This document shows positions 22,501 through 29,634 of a stretch of DNA of 48,917 bases, one piece after another. Below the pieces are notes generated by a model that was not told the origin of the DNA, searched no databases, and saw nothing but the letters and a program-made list of their open reading frames with translations. The DNA comes from an uncultured Eubacteriales bacterium (lineage in GTDB: Bacteria > Bacillota > Clostridia > Oscillospirales > Oscillospiraceae): the NCBI GenBank assembly GCA_900319695.1, contig ONPN01000025.1:1-48917 (forward strand), read 5' to 3'. The number at the start of each line of letters is the position of its first letter. The first letter of the stretch is position 1. A program made the translations under genes and the position numbers.

Positions 22501-23103
22501 ATGTATATCACCTGTTTGGATCTTGAGGGCGTCCTCGTCCCCGAAATCTGGATCGCCTTTTCCGAGGCCAGCGGCATCCCCGAGCTGCGCCGCACCACCC
22601 GGGACGAACCGGACTACGACAAGCTCATGCGCTGGCGTCTCGGTATTCTGAAAGAGCACGGCCTCGGTCTCAAGGAGATTCAGGACGTCATCGCCACCAT
22701 CGACCCCCTGCCCGGCGCGAAGGAGTTTCTGGACGAGCTGCGCTCCATCACCCAGGCCGTCATCCTCAGCGACACCTTCACCCAGTTTGCCCAGCCCCTG
22801 ATGCGCAAGCTCGGCTGGCCGACGCTTTTGTGCAACGAGCTGGTGGTCGCCCCCGACGGGGAAGTCACGGACTTTCGCATGCGCTGCAAAGAGACGAAGC
22901 TCTCCACCGTCCGCGCTTTCCAGTCCGTCGGCTTTGAGACCATCGCCGCGGGCGACAGCTTCAACGACCTCGCCATGATCCAGGCGAGCAAGGCGGGCTT
23001 CCTCTTCCGCGCCCCGGACAGCATCAAGGCCCGGTACCCCGATCTCCCCTCCTGCGAGGAATACGACGATCTTCTGCGTCTGATCAAGGACGCCATGGTA
23101 TGA
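22501..23103 (+). CDS. thrH: ThrH: phosphoserine phosphatase / homoserine phosphotransferase
   Basis: A 200-residue HAD-superfamily enzyme. HAD motif I is CLDLEGVLVPEIW (residues 5-17, with the Asp nucleophile), motif II is VILSDTF near 86-92, and motif III/IV is AAGDSFNDLAMI near 150-160. The Glu after the first Asp (DLEG rather than DxDGT) and overall length match ThrH of Pseudomonas, which removes phosphate from phosphoserine and can pass it to homoserine. It lies between thrC and thrB, so it probably supplies phosphohomoserine or links serine and threonine synthesis. AGAAAGGAC precedes the ATG. Confidence 0.9.
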   Translation: MYITCLDLEGVLVPEIWIAFSEASGIPELRRTTRDEPDYDKLMRWRLGILKEHGLGLKEIQDVIATIDPLPGAKEFLDELRSITQAVILSDTFTQFAQPLMRKLGWPTLLCNELVVAPDGEVTDFRMRCKETKLSTVRAFQSVGFETIAAGDSFNDLAMIQASKAGFLFRAPDSIKARYPDLPSCEEYDDLLRLIKDAMV

Positions 23104-23987
23104 ACGGCCCGCGCTCTGTCACCGTCCGCGTCCCCGGCACCAGCGCGAACCTCGCCTGCGGCTTCGATGTGATCGGCTGCGCCTGGAACCTGTATAACAC
23201 CCTCCGCTATACCCTCTCCGACGCCCTGACCTTCACCGGCTGCGACGCGGCCTACCGAAACGCCGACAACCCCGCCTGGCAGTCCTTCGCCGCCCTGTAC
23301 CGGTGCCTCGGCCAGACGCCGCCCCCGGTAAGCATCGACATCCGCGCGGAGGTCCCGGTCTGCCGCGGCCTCGGCTCCTCGGCGGCCCTGCTGGCCGCGG
23401 GCGTCATGGCGGCGAACGTTCTCTCCGGCGCAAAGCTCTCCAAGGCGGAGCTTCTGGACGTCGTCCTGCCGCTTGAGGGGCACCCGGACAACCTGGCCCC
23501 CGCGCTTTTGGGCGGTCTGGTCTCCTCCCTCTCGGACGGGGAACATGTGTATACCTCCGTCTGTCCCATCCACCCCTCCCTGCGCTTTACAGTCCTCTGG
23601 CCGGATTACGTTCTCCCTACGAGTGCGGCCCGGGCCGTTCTGCCGGAGTCCGTCCCCTTCCGGGACGCGGTCTTCAATCTCTCGCGCCTTGCCCTGCTGC
23701 CGAAGGCTTTTGCCGGCGGGGATCTCAAGCTGCTCTCCCTCTGCATGGAGGACAGGCTCCATCAGTCTTACCGCCGCCCCCTGATTCCCGGCATGGACGA
23801 GGTACAGGCCCTCGCCGCCTCCCTCGGCTGCCGCGCCTTCTGCATCAGCGGCGCAGGCCCGAGCCTCCTGTGTGTGACGGACGACCCGGCCTTCACCGAC
23901 AAGCTCGCCGAAGCCGTCCGCCCTCTCCCGCAAAACTGGACCGTCCGCGCCCTCACCCCCGACGCCTCCGGCGCCGTCATCCTATAA
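23100..23987 (+). CDS. thrB: Homoserine kinase
   Basis: A 295-residue GHMP kinase that phosphorylates homoserine with ATP. The GHMP ATP loop is PVCRGLGSSAALLAAGV near residues 85-102. The N-terminus VTVRVPGTSANLACGFDVIG is the homoserine kinase signature, and the C-terminal motif CISGAGPSLLCVT near 250-262 is also typical. It overlaps thrH by 4 bp (ATGA), so translation is coupled. A hairpin terminator lies 70 bp downstream. Having both ThrB and ThrH in one operon gives two routes to the same intermediate. Confidence 0.95.
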   Translation: MNGPRSVTVRVPGTSANLACGFDVIGCAWNLYNTLRYTLSDALTFTGCDAAYRNADNPAWQSFAALYRCLGQTPPPVSIDIRAEVPVCRGLGSSAALLAAGVMAANVLSGAKLSKAELLDVVLPLEGHPDNLAPALLGGLVSSLSDGEHVYTSVCPIHPSLRFTVLWPDYVLPTSAARAVLPESVPFRDAVFNLSRLALLPKAFAGGDLKLLSLCMEDRLHQSYRRPLIPGMDEVQALAASLGCRAFCISGAGPSLLCVTDDPAFTDKLAEAVRPLPQNWTVRALTPDASGAVIL

Positions 23988-24003
23988 CTTCGCACGACCG
24001 CTT

Positions 24004-24042
24004 CGTAGGGGCCGATGCCCTCATCGGCCCGGCGGCACTTTG
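24004..24042. repeat. Half copy of the GTAGGGG repeat
   Basis: CGTAGGGGCCGATGCCCTC and ATCGGCCCGGCGGCAC form one half-palindrome of the family seen in full at 12155-12274 and 17593-17707; the second half is missing. Confidence 0.7.
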
Positions 24043-24056
24043 TAAAACCGAAAAAA

Positions 24057-24103
24057 ATTGGGCGAATACCTACCGTAATCAATTCGGTAAGTATTCGCCC
24101 AAT
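24057..24103. terminator. Terminator of the threonine operon
   Basis: ATTGGGCGAATAC pairs with GTATTCGCCCAAT, extended inward by TACCG/CGGTA, to give a stem of about 18 bp flanked by an A run on the left and a T-rich stretch on the right. It can work in both directions. Confidence 0.8.
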
Positions 24104-24131
24104 ATCTGTTTAATGGGTAACAATTTATGCT

Positions 24132-24251
24132 GGTCTCCCATAAAACGGCTTAAAGCCGTTTTATAGCGCCAAAGGCGCGTCGGAGACCTATGAGACATGT
24201 TTTGTGCCCAAGGGCACAAAACTGGCAGCGAGCTGTTTTAACGAAAAACAG
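24132..24251. other. Hairpin cluster including a three-way junction
   Basis: GGTCTCC (24132-24138) pairs with GGAGACC (24182-24188). Inside lie two further hairpins: ATAAAACGGCT with AGCCGTTTTAT (24140-24164) and GCGCC-AAA-GGCGC (24166-24178). Together they form a closed three-way junction. Next come GTTTTGTGCCC with GGGCACAAAAC (24199-24222) and CTGTTTT with AAAACAG (24233-24251). There is no coding frame and no similarity I recognise. It could be a small RNA or a DNA cruciform element. Confidence 0.55.
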
Positions 24252-24290
24252 TATTAGTCCCGTCTTATTCAGAGGCAAAAAGTCCGGATT

Positions 24291-24422
24291 TCGTCATTGC
24301 GAACCATTGACCGATCTCACTGGTGTGGCAATCCGTATCCCTTTGAACCAACTTAACTGTGTTGGTTGCGCAAAGAAGAGACGGATTCCCACGCCAGTGT
24401 TGCGACACTGGCTCGGAATGAC
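24291..24422. repeat. MITE-like long palindrome
   Basis: Ends CGTCATTGCGA and TCGGAATGACG are inverted. Inside them CACTGGTGTGGCAATCCGT pairs imperfectly with ACGGATTCCCACGCCAGTG, and the centre folds on AACCAAC/GTTGGTT. The whole 132 bp is one imperfect hairpin. I recognise the motif 'GTCATTGCGA...GTGGCAATCCGT' as a dispersed repeat of gut Firmicutes. It lies between the threonine operon and the CRISPR array. Confidence 0.7.
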
Positions 24423-24590
24423 GTGGTAGACTGAATAGACTTTAATGGCAAATATCTTGTAAAAAATGTCCCCGCCGGTAAATGCGAGACGGTGCCCACA
24501 CTGTCGCGCCAATCTGCCTCCCCGTTGACGGGAAGCGTGTATGTGTGCGGTTTACAATGGGAACGGAAAGCAACAATGGTTCTCACAGGC

Positions 24591-24888
24591 CATTCAAGCC
24601 GCGTACACGCGCGAGTTGCAACAAATAAGCAAAACGCAACAGCAAGCGACAGAAAACCTTCAAGCCGCGTACACGCGCGAGTTGCAACGCGCGGGTATCG
24701 GTAATCATGGAGTCGATGTCCGGCCTTCAAGCCGCGTACACGCGCGAGTTGCAACAGGCCATGATCGGACGCCATCAGGAAGAAACGCGCCCTTCAAGCC
24801 GCGTACACGCGCGAGTTGCAACCAAACACGAAAACGACAGGCCAAGAGCCGAGGAGCCTTCAAGCCGCGTACACGCGCGAGTTGCAAC
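24591..24888 (-). CRISPR. Type V-F CRISPR array, five 32-nt repeats and four spacers
   Basis: Repeats at 24591-24622, 24657-24688, 24724-24755, 24791-24822 and 24857-24888; spacers of 34, 35, 35 and 34 nt. On the minus strand each repeat begins GTTGCAACTCGCGCG and ends GGCTTGAAGG, with an internal CGCG-TGTA-CGCG fold. The copies are identical apart from one base in the leftmost copy (24592). That makes it the trailer-end copy and agrees with minus-strand transcription. The anti-repeat of the tracrRNA also fits only that direction. There is no AT-rich leader; the tracrRNA region abuts the first repeat. I could not match the spacers to other parts of this window. Confidence 0.97.
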
Positions 24889-24891
24889 AGC

Positions 24892-25030
24892 AAAAATGCG
24901 CACATTACGTGGCCCATGCACGGATTACTATGTGCATCTTTACCTTTTCGAGTGTATTACCCGCTCTGCAAAGCAAAGTCTGACGGTCACTTTCTCGATT
25001 TCAGGGCGGGAAGTCGCCCTTAAGCGGTGC
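24892..25030 (-). ncRNA. tracrRNA of the Cas12f locus (predicted)
   Basis: Reading the minus strand from about 25030: hairpin GGGCG-ACTTCC-CGCCC (25019-25004); CGAGAAAGTG (24997-24988), which pairs through CGAG with CTCG in ACACTCG (24955-24949) around an inner CTTTGC/GCAGAG stem; hairpin ATGCAC/GTGCAT (24937-24916); then the anti-repeat GGGCCACGTAATGTGCGC (24915-24898) and a T run. The anti-repeat pairs with repeat bases GCGCGTGTACGCGGCTT at 16 of 17 positions (five G-U pairs, one bulged A). Known Cas12f tracrRNAs share the motif CGAGAAGUG...GUAA...CUCG. Loop CTTC could also pair with GAAG at the repeat 3' end, as in AsCas12f1. Confidence 0.8.
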
Positions 25031-25052
25031 GAACCGAGTGGGCAACCAACTG

Positions 25053-26348
25053 TCACTCCATGTTCGCGCCGTAACTTTCTTTTATGATTTTGTCAATACC
25101 GGGGATGGATATATTCTGCGAGGCGTTAAAATCGGCATTGGCTTTAAAGCCGCATTTTGTACAGCAGAACACCGCCTGCGATGGTCTGTTTCCGCTGTCG
25201 ATGTTGCCGCACTTGCTGCACCGCTGTGAAGTAAAGGCGGGGTTCACTTTAATTATTCTGATTCCGTGTTCCTTTGCTTTCGCCTCTATTTTCTGTTGTA
25301 GATCATAGTATGTCCAGTGCTGAAGGAATTTTGGAAAGCCAGTGTCCTTCTTTACTCCAGTCAAATCCTCCATCTGAATGGTGCCGTACTGGTGCTGGAT
25401 GGCATAGTCAATCAGCTTTTTGCTGTAGCGATGATTGACCGTATTTCTGAAATTGGCAATCTTATCCTCCGCTTTATATACATCGGCCACGCGGGTTTTC
25501 GTGCCATGGCCGACCCGGCCTTCCCCGCAGTACGTCGCTTGCTTTTGCAGGGCCCGTTTTCGTGCCTCCAACTGTTTTGCGAAAGCTCTGACTTCTCCGC
25601 CTTCGATACGCAGCCCCCCATACTCTCCGATTGAACTGGCATAAATTGCGATGGTCTCACCCAAGTCAACGCCGAGAATCTTGTCAGGGTCTGCTTCATG
25701 CTGTTTCGGTGAAAAATTGTAGGTGAGATACAAAAACCATTTTGGCCGCTTATAGACGATCTGGCTCTGTCCCAGGCCATAGTCGCCTGACAGTATGTTT
25801 TTCATGATGGTGCGCTGGGTTGTATCATGCAGCCGAACGGCAAAGCGGACATTGGAATACTCCTGCTCTTTTTTATAGGTGTTGGAAAACAACGTGGCCT
25901 GCATCACAACGCCGTCTTCGCCCTCAGACAGTTTCATGCTCTGCCCGTGCAAAACCAGGGGTTGGTCGCTTTTGTACGATGGCAGGGACATATCGCCGCG
26001 AAGGACGTCTGTCTTGGAAGATTTGTATTTGCTCCACGCCTTTTGAATGGTGGCGTTCACGTTCACGGACGCAAAATTCTTAACGTCTTCTTTTAATTCA
26101 TCGTAAATATAGCCGTCCAGACGTTTATATCCTGTCTCAGATTTTACATCCAGATGCTGTCCGGTTTTCTTGAATTTTTCCCGGTCTGTATAATCCCAGT
26201 GGTAGGCGATTTGTATGGTACGGTTCAAGATTTCTCTGGTTTGGCGCTGTAAGGCCCACAGCTCCTTCTGCATATTCTGGAAATCGCCGCAGCCGTCCAG
26301 ATAGCTCAGCTCATATTTCATTACCTTGGACAGCGTGCCCTTAGCCAT
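25053..26348 (-). CDS. cas12f: Cas12f (type V-F miniature CRISPR effector)
   Basis: A 431-residue RNA-guided DNA endonuclease. The N-terminal REC/wedge part holds LRGDMSLPSYKSD near 116-128. RuvC-I is KILGVDLGETIAIYAS with catalytic D228. Then come DKIANFRNTVNHRYSKKLIDYAI and RuvC-II GTIQMEDLTGV with E327. The zinc ribbon is C377xxC380 ... C396xxC399 (RCSKCGNIDSGNR; CTKCGFKA), with D406 of RuvC-III in NADFNAS. Long stretches agree with AsCas12f1 as I remember it (for example FLQxWTYYDLQQKI and SQRCSxCGNIDSGNR). The array and tracrRNA beside it exclude a plain TnpB. I chose the ATG at 26348 with AAGGCGG 8 nt upstream; a GTG at 26357 overlaps that site. Confidence 0.95.
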   Translation of the reverse strand: MAKGTLSKVMKYELSYLDGCGDFQNMQKELWALQRQTREILNRTIQIAYHWDYTDREKFKKTGQHLDVKSETGYKRLDGYIYDELKEDVKNFASVNVNATIQKAWSKYKSSKTDVLRGDMSLPSYKSDQPLVLHGQSMKLSEGEDGVVMQATLFSNTYKKEQEYSNVRFAVRLHDTTQRTIMKNILSGDYGLGQSQIVYKRPKWFLYLTYNFSPKQHEADPDKILGVDLGETIAIYASSIGEYGGLRIEGGEVRAFAKQLEARKRALQKQATYCGEGRVGHGTKTRVADVYKAEDKIANFRNTVNHRYSKKLIDYAIQHQYGTIQMEDLTGVKKDTGFPKFLQHWTYYDLQQKIEAKAKEHGIRIIKVNPAFTSQRCSKCGNIDSGNRPSQAVFCCTKCGFKANADFNASQNISIPGIDKIIKESYGANME

Positions 26349-26378
26349 TTTTGCCACCGCCTTTCGTTCTTATCTATT

Positions 26379-26407
26379 ATTATACCATATCAGGCTGAAA
26401 ATGGCAA
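26379..26407 (-). promoter_or_regulatory. Promoter of cas12f
   Basis: On the minus strand, -35 TTGCCA (26402-26407), a 17-bp spacer and -10 TATAAT (26379-26384), 30 bp before the start codon. It begins just after the mnmA stop codon, so cas12f has its own promoter rather than depending on mnmG-mnmA. Confidence 0.85.
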
Positions 26408-26414
26408 AGATTTC

Positions 26415-27419
26415 TTAGCCTTGTATCACCCCGCCGCCAATCAGTCTCTCGCCCTGATACAGCACGGCGCTCTGACCGGGGGCCGGGGCGCGCACCGGCG
26501 TCTCGCACTGGATCCATGCGAAGCTCTCGCCCTCGGCGGTCACGGTGCAGGGCGGCTCCTCCCACTTGGTATGGCGCACGCGCACGCTCGCGGGAAGGAT
26601 CTTCCCCACCGGCGGCTCGATCAGCCAGTTGAAGTTCCCCGCCAGCACCTCCGTCTTGAAAAGCTCCTCCCACAGGGCAAGCTCGATGGCGTTCGCCCCG
26701 GCGTCGATGCGCGAGACATAGAGCTTCCGCCCCTCATGCAGCCCCGGAATACGCTGCCCCACCGTCCAGTTCACGATCCCGCCGTGCTGTCCGATCACTT
26801 CCCCGTGGAACACGAAGTCCCCCGGTCCCGGGAGCTCGGCCCGATGCGCCAGCCAGTTTACATAATCTTTATCTGGGATAAAGCAGATCTCCATGCTGTC
26901 CTTCTTGTGCGCGGCGGGCAGACCGAACTCCTCAGCCAGCGCCCTCACCTGCTTTTTCTCAAAGCCGCCGAGCGGCAGGGTCAGCCGTCCGACCTGCTCC
27001 TTTGTGAGCCTGCACAGCATATAGCTCTGATCGTTCGCGGGCCGCCCCTTGTAGAGCGCCCCGCCCTCCGCCCGCGCGTAGTGGCCCGTGGCGACGAGCT
27101 CCGCGCCGATCCTGTCGGCCTCTTCGAGCAGCATCGGGAATTTCAGCGTCGGATTGCAGAGCACGCAGGGGTTCGGCGTCTCCCCGCGCAGATAGCACGC
27201 GGCAAAGGGGCGGCACACCCGCTCCTCCAGCGCCTCATGCACATCCACAACGCGAAGCTCCACGCCCATCCGTTCGGCGGCGTCGACGGCCTCCCATCGC
27301 GCCTGCTCGCTCGTGTTGTCCAGATACAGCCCGTGTACCTCAAAGCCCGCCTTTTGCAGCAGCACGGCGGACACGGCGGAGTCCACCCCGCCGGAAAAGC
27401 CCAGCACAACCTTGCTCAT
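26415..27419 (-). CDS. mnmA: tRNA 2-thiouridylase MnmA
   Basis: A 334-residue enzyme that puts sulfur on U34 of tRNAs for Lys, Glu and Gln. The PP-loop is SGGVDS at residues 9-14. Catalytic cysteines are C88 (NPCVLCNP) and C179 (MEICFIPD), corresponding to the E. coli pair. Other family marks are [18 protein letters not shown] and the C-terminal beta-barrel with [18 protein letters not shown]. It is slightly shorter than usual (about 360). Its start overlaps the mnmG stop by 4 bp, so the two genes that complete the U34 modification are coupled. The sulfur donor and MnmE are not in this window. Confidence 0.97.
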   Translation of the reverse strand: MSKVVLGFSGGVDSAVSAVLLQKAGFEVHGLYLDNTSEQARWEAVDAAERMGVELRVVDVHEALEERVCRPFAACYLRGETPNPCVLCNPTLKFPMLLEEADRIGAELVATGHYARAEGGALYKGRPANDQSYMLCRLTKEQVGRLTLPLGGFEKKQVRALAEEFGLPAAHKKDSMEICFIPDKDYVNWLAHRAELPGPGDFVFHGEVIGQHGGIVNWTVGQRIPGLHEGRKLYVSRIDAGANAIELALWEELFKTEVLAGNFNWLIEPPVGKILPASVRVRHTKWEEPPCTVTAEGESFAWIQCETPVRAPAPGQSAVLYQGERLIGGGVIQG

Positions 27420-29296
27420 CTTCCGTTCTCCATATATACCATCAGCACCGCGATATCCGCCGGAGATACGCCGGAGATGCGTCCCGCCTGACCGAAATTC
27501 TCGGGCCTGATCTTCTGCAGCTTCTCCCGCGCCTCAAGCCTCAGTCCCGCAATCGCCCCATAGTCCAGATCGGCGGGCAGCTTCTTTTCCTCCATGCGCG
27601 CAAACTCCTCGATCTGCCTGAGCTGTCTCTTGATATACCCGTCGTATTTGAGCCGGATCTCCACCTGCTCCCGCACGGCCTTTGGCAGCTCCGGCCTCGC
27701 CGGGTCGAAGGCCGCCGTATCGCTGTAGGAGACCTGCGGCCTGCGGATGAGCTCCGCGAGCGAGAAGCCCGTCGCGACCGGCGCTGTTCCCTTTTCCGTC
27801 AGCATCGCGTTGAGCGCCTCTGTCGGCGCGACGTGGGTATTCTCCAGCCTGTTCAGCTCCGCGTCGACCGCCGCGTATTTGTCCAAAACCCTTTGATACT
27901 GTTCCTCACTCACAAGCCCGATCTCCCGCCCCTTGGCGGCGAGCCTCTGGTCGGCGTTGTCCTGACGGTGCAAAAGCCGGTACTCGCTGCGGGAGGTCAT
28001 CATACGGTAGGGCTCGTTTGTCCCCTTCGTGACCAGATCATCGATCAGCGTCCCGATGTACCCGTCGCTGCGCCGCAGGATGAAGGGGCTCTCCCCCCTG
28101 AGTTTCCGCGCCGCGTTGACGCCCGCGACGAAGCCCTGCACGGCCGCCTCTTCATAGCCGGAGGAGCCGTTGAACTGCCCCGCCCCGTAGAGGCCGGGGA
28201 CTTTTTTGCACTCGAGCGTCGCGTACAGCTCCGTCGGATCCACGCAGTCGTACTCGATCGCGTAGGCGCAGCGGGTCATCTCCGCGTGTTCAAGCCCCGG
28301 AATCGTGTGCAGCATCTGAACCTGCACCTCCTCCGGCATGGACGACGAAAAGCCCTGGATATACAGCTCCTCCGTCTCAAGTCCCATCGGCTCCACAAAG
28401 AGCTGATGGCGCGTCTTGTCCCTGAAGGTCATCACCTTGGTCTCAATGCTCGGGCAGTAGCGCGGCCCGACGCCCTCGATCACCCCGGCATAGATCGGGC
28501 TGCGGTCGAGATGGGCGCGGATGATGTCGTGCGTACGCTCGTTGGTGTAGGTGAGATAACAGACCGCCTTATTCTCCGGCACGCTCTCCGTCGAAAACGA
28601 AAACGGCTCCGGCTCCGCGTCCCCCGGCTGCAATTCCATCTTGTCAAAGTCCACCGTCCGGGCATTGACCCGCGGCGGCGTCCCGGTTTTGAAGCGCCGC
28701 AGGGAAATCCCCAGTTCTCTGAGACGGCCCGTCAGCGCCATGGCGGCAGCCAGCCCGTCCGGGCCGGAATCCCTCAGCACCTCGCCCACGATGGTCCGCC
28801 CGCCGAGGTAGGTGCCCGACGCGATCACCACCGCCCGGCAGCGCCAGACCGCCCCTGTGTGCGTCGTGACCGAGCAGACCGCGCCCGCGTCGTCCACGCC
28901 GATGTCCAGGACCTCGGCCTGCTTGACGCGCAGATTCTCCTGCAATTCCAGCGTGTGCTTCATCACCTGCTGATAGCGCCGCCGGTCGGCCTGGGCGCGC
29001 AGGGAGTGGACCGCCGGCCCCTTGCCGAGGTTCAGCATCCGGTACTGGATGCAGGCCCTGTCCGCCGCTTTGGCCATCTCGCCGCCGAGGGCGTCGAGCT
29101 CCCGCACCAGATGGCCCTTGCCCGTGCCGCCGATGGCCGGGTTGCAGGGCATATTGCCCACGCTGTCCAGGTTCACCGTAAAGCAGACGGTGTCCATCCC
29201 AAGCCGCGCCGCGGCCAGGGCGGCCTCGATCCCGGCGTGTCCCGCCCCGATCACGGCCACGTCACAGCAGCCCGCATCATATCGAATCAAATTCAT
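27416..29296 (-). CDS. mnmG: tRNA uridine carboxymethylaminomethyl synthase MnmG (GidA)
   Basis: A 626-residue FAD enzyme that, with MnmE, adds the carboxymethylaminomethyl (or aminomethyl) group to U34 of certain tRNAs. The FAD motif is [20 protein letters not shown] near residues 15-34. Family signatures include [21 protein letters not shown], the pair [10 protein letters not shown] and YCPSIETKV, and the C-terminal helical domain RPEVSY-type (here RRPQVSYSD) with [16 protein letters not shown] at the end. The length is typical. Directly downstream is mnmA. The promoter region lies among the hairpins at 29297-29470. Confidence 0.97.
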   Translation of the reverse strand: MNLIRYDAGCCDVAVIGAGHAGIEAALAAARLGMDTVCFTVNLDSVGNMPCNPAIGGTGKGHLVRELDALGGEMAKAADRACIQYRMLNLGKGPAVHSLRAQADRRRYQQVMKHTLELQENLRVKQAEVLDIGVDDAGAVCSVTTHTGAVWRCRAVVIASGTYLGGRTIVGEVLRDSGPDGLAAAMALTGRLRELGISLRRFKTGTPPRVNARTVDFDKMELQPGDAEPEPFSFSTESVPENKAVCYLTYTNERTHDIIRAHLDRSPIYAGVIEGVGPRYCPSIETKVMTFRDKTRHQLFVEPMGLETEELYIQGFSSSMPEEVQVQMLHTIPGLEHAEMTRCAYAIEYDCVDPTELYATLECKKVPGLYGAGQFNGSSGYEEAAVQGFVAGVNAARKLRGESPFILRRSDGYIGTLIDDLVTKGTNEPYRMMTSRSEYRLLHRQDNADQRLAAKGREIGLVSEEQYQRVLDKYAAVDAELNRLENTHVAPTEALNAMLTEKGTAPVATGFSLAELIRRPQVSYSDTAAFDPARPELPKAVREQVEIRLKYDGYIKRQLRQIEEFARMEEKKLPADLDYGAIAGLRLEAREKLQKIRPENFGQAGRISGVSPADIAVLMVYMENGR

Positions 29297-29320
29297 ATAT
29301 TCCGGTTCCTTTACTCATTG

Positions 29321-29468
29321 TTTACTATGTCAGCTGACGCTTCCATAGTAAATTTGATTCAAACGCGTCATTCTCGCCGCTGACGCGGCAACCGAATGAC
29401 ATGCGTGAAAATCCCCATGCCAACAGGGCTTTCCTTTATCGTGGTGCTGCATGACTGCATGGGGATTT
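29321..29468 (+). ncRNA. Recurrent three-hairpin structured element, copy 3
   Basis: Hairpin 1 is TTTACTATG/CATAGTAAA (29321-29352, loop holding CAGCTGACGC). Core hairpin 2 is ACGC/GCGT (29363-29366 with 29403-29406), a bulged AT, GTCATTC/GAATGAC (29367-29373 with 29394-29400), internal loop TC / AACC, GCCGC/GCGGC, loop TGAC. Hairpin 3 is AAATCCCCATG/CATGGGGATTT (29409-29419 with 29458-29468). Copies 2 and 3 share AGCTGACGC, all of hairpin 3's arms and TTTATCGTGG in its loop, while the flanking stems differ but stay paired. It lies between mnmG and the LPXTG gene, upstream of that gene's own promoter. The rest of the 338-bp gap shows nothing else except that promoter. Confidence 0.65.
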
Positions 29469-29559
29469 ATGTGGTATTCTATCATTCGTCCCGCGCCCCG
29501 TCAAACACAAGATGTACCCCTGTCGGAAAAAACAGGCTGAATATTTTGTGGGAATTTGC

Positions 29560-29588
29560 TTGACCCTGCGGAACGAAAGGACTATAAT
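29560..29588 (+). promoter_or_regulatory. Promoter of the LPXTG protein gene
   Basis: -35 TTGACC (29560-29565), a 17-bp spacer and a perfect -10 TATAAT (29583-29588), 46 bp before the start codon. Confidence 0.85.
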
Positions 29589-29634
29589 AAAAAAGAATTT
29601 TGATACCTTGTGTCGAAATGAAGGAGGATGACGG

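Noticed and set aside
24525-24558. Leader promoter left of the array (TTGACG ... TACAAT)
   Set aside because: The spacer is 22 bp, and it would transcribe the strand opposite to the crRNAs.
24591-24888. Array transcribed from the plus strand, because GTTGCAAC ends resemble other Cas12f repeats
   Set aside because: GTTGCAAC is its own reverse complement, so it gives no direction. The anti-repeat, the tracrRNA fold and the degenerate end repeat all fit the minus strand.
24492-25087. Open frames across the CRISPR array coding for repeated SSRVHARVAT-type peptides
   Set aside because: They are only translations of the 32-nt repeats; the regular 66-67 bp period and unrelated spacers show a CRISPR array.
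25053-26348. IS605-type TnpB
   Set aside because: The protein resembles AsCas12f1 along its length, and there is a CRISPR array with a complementary tracrRNA; no TnpA or transposon end is seen.
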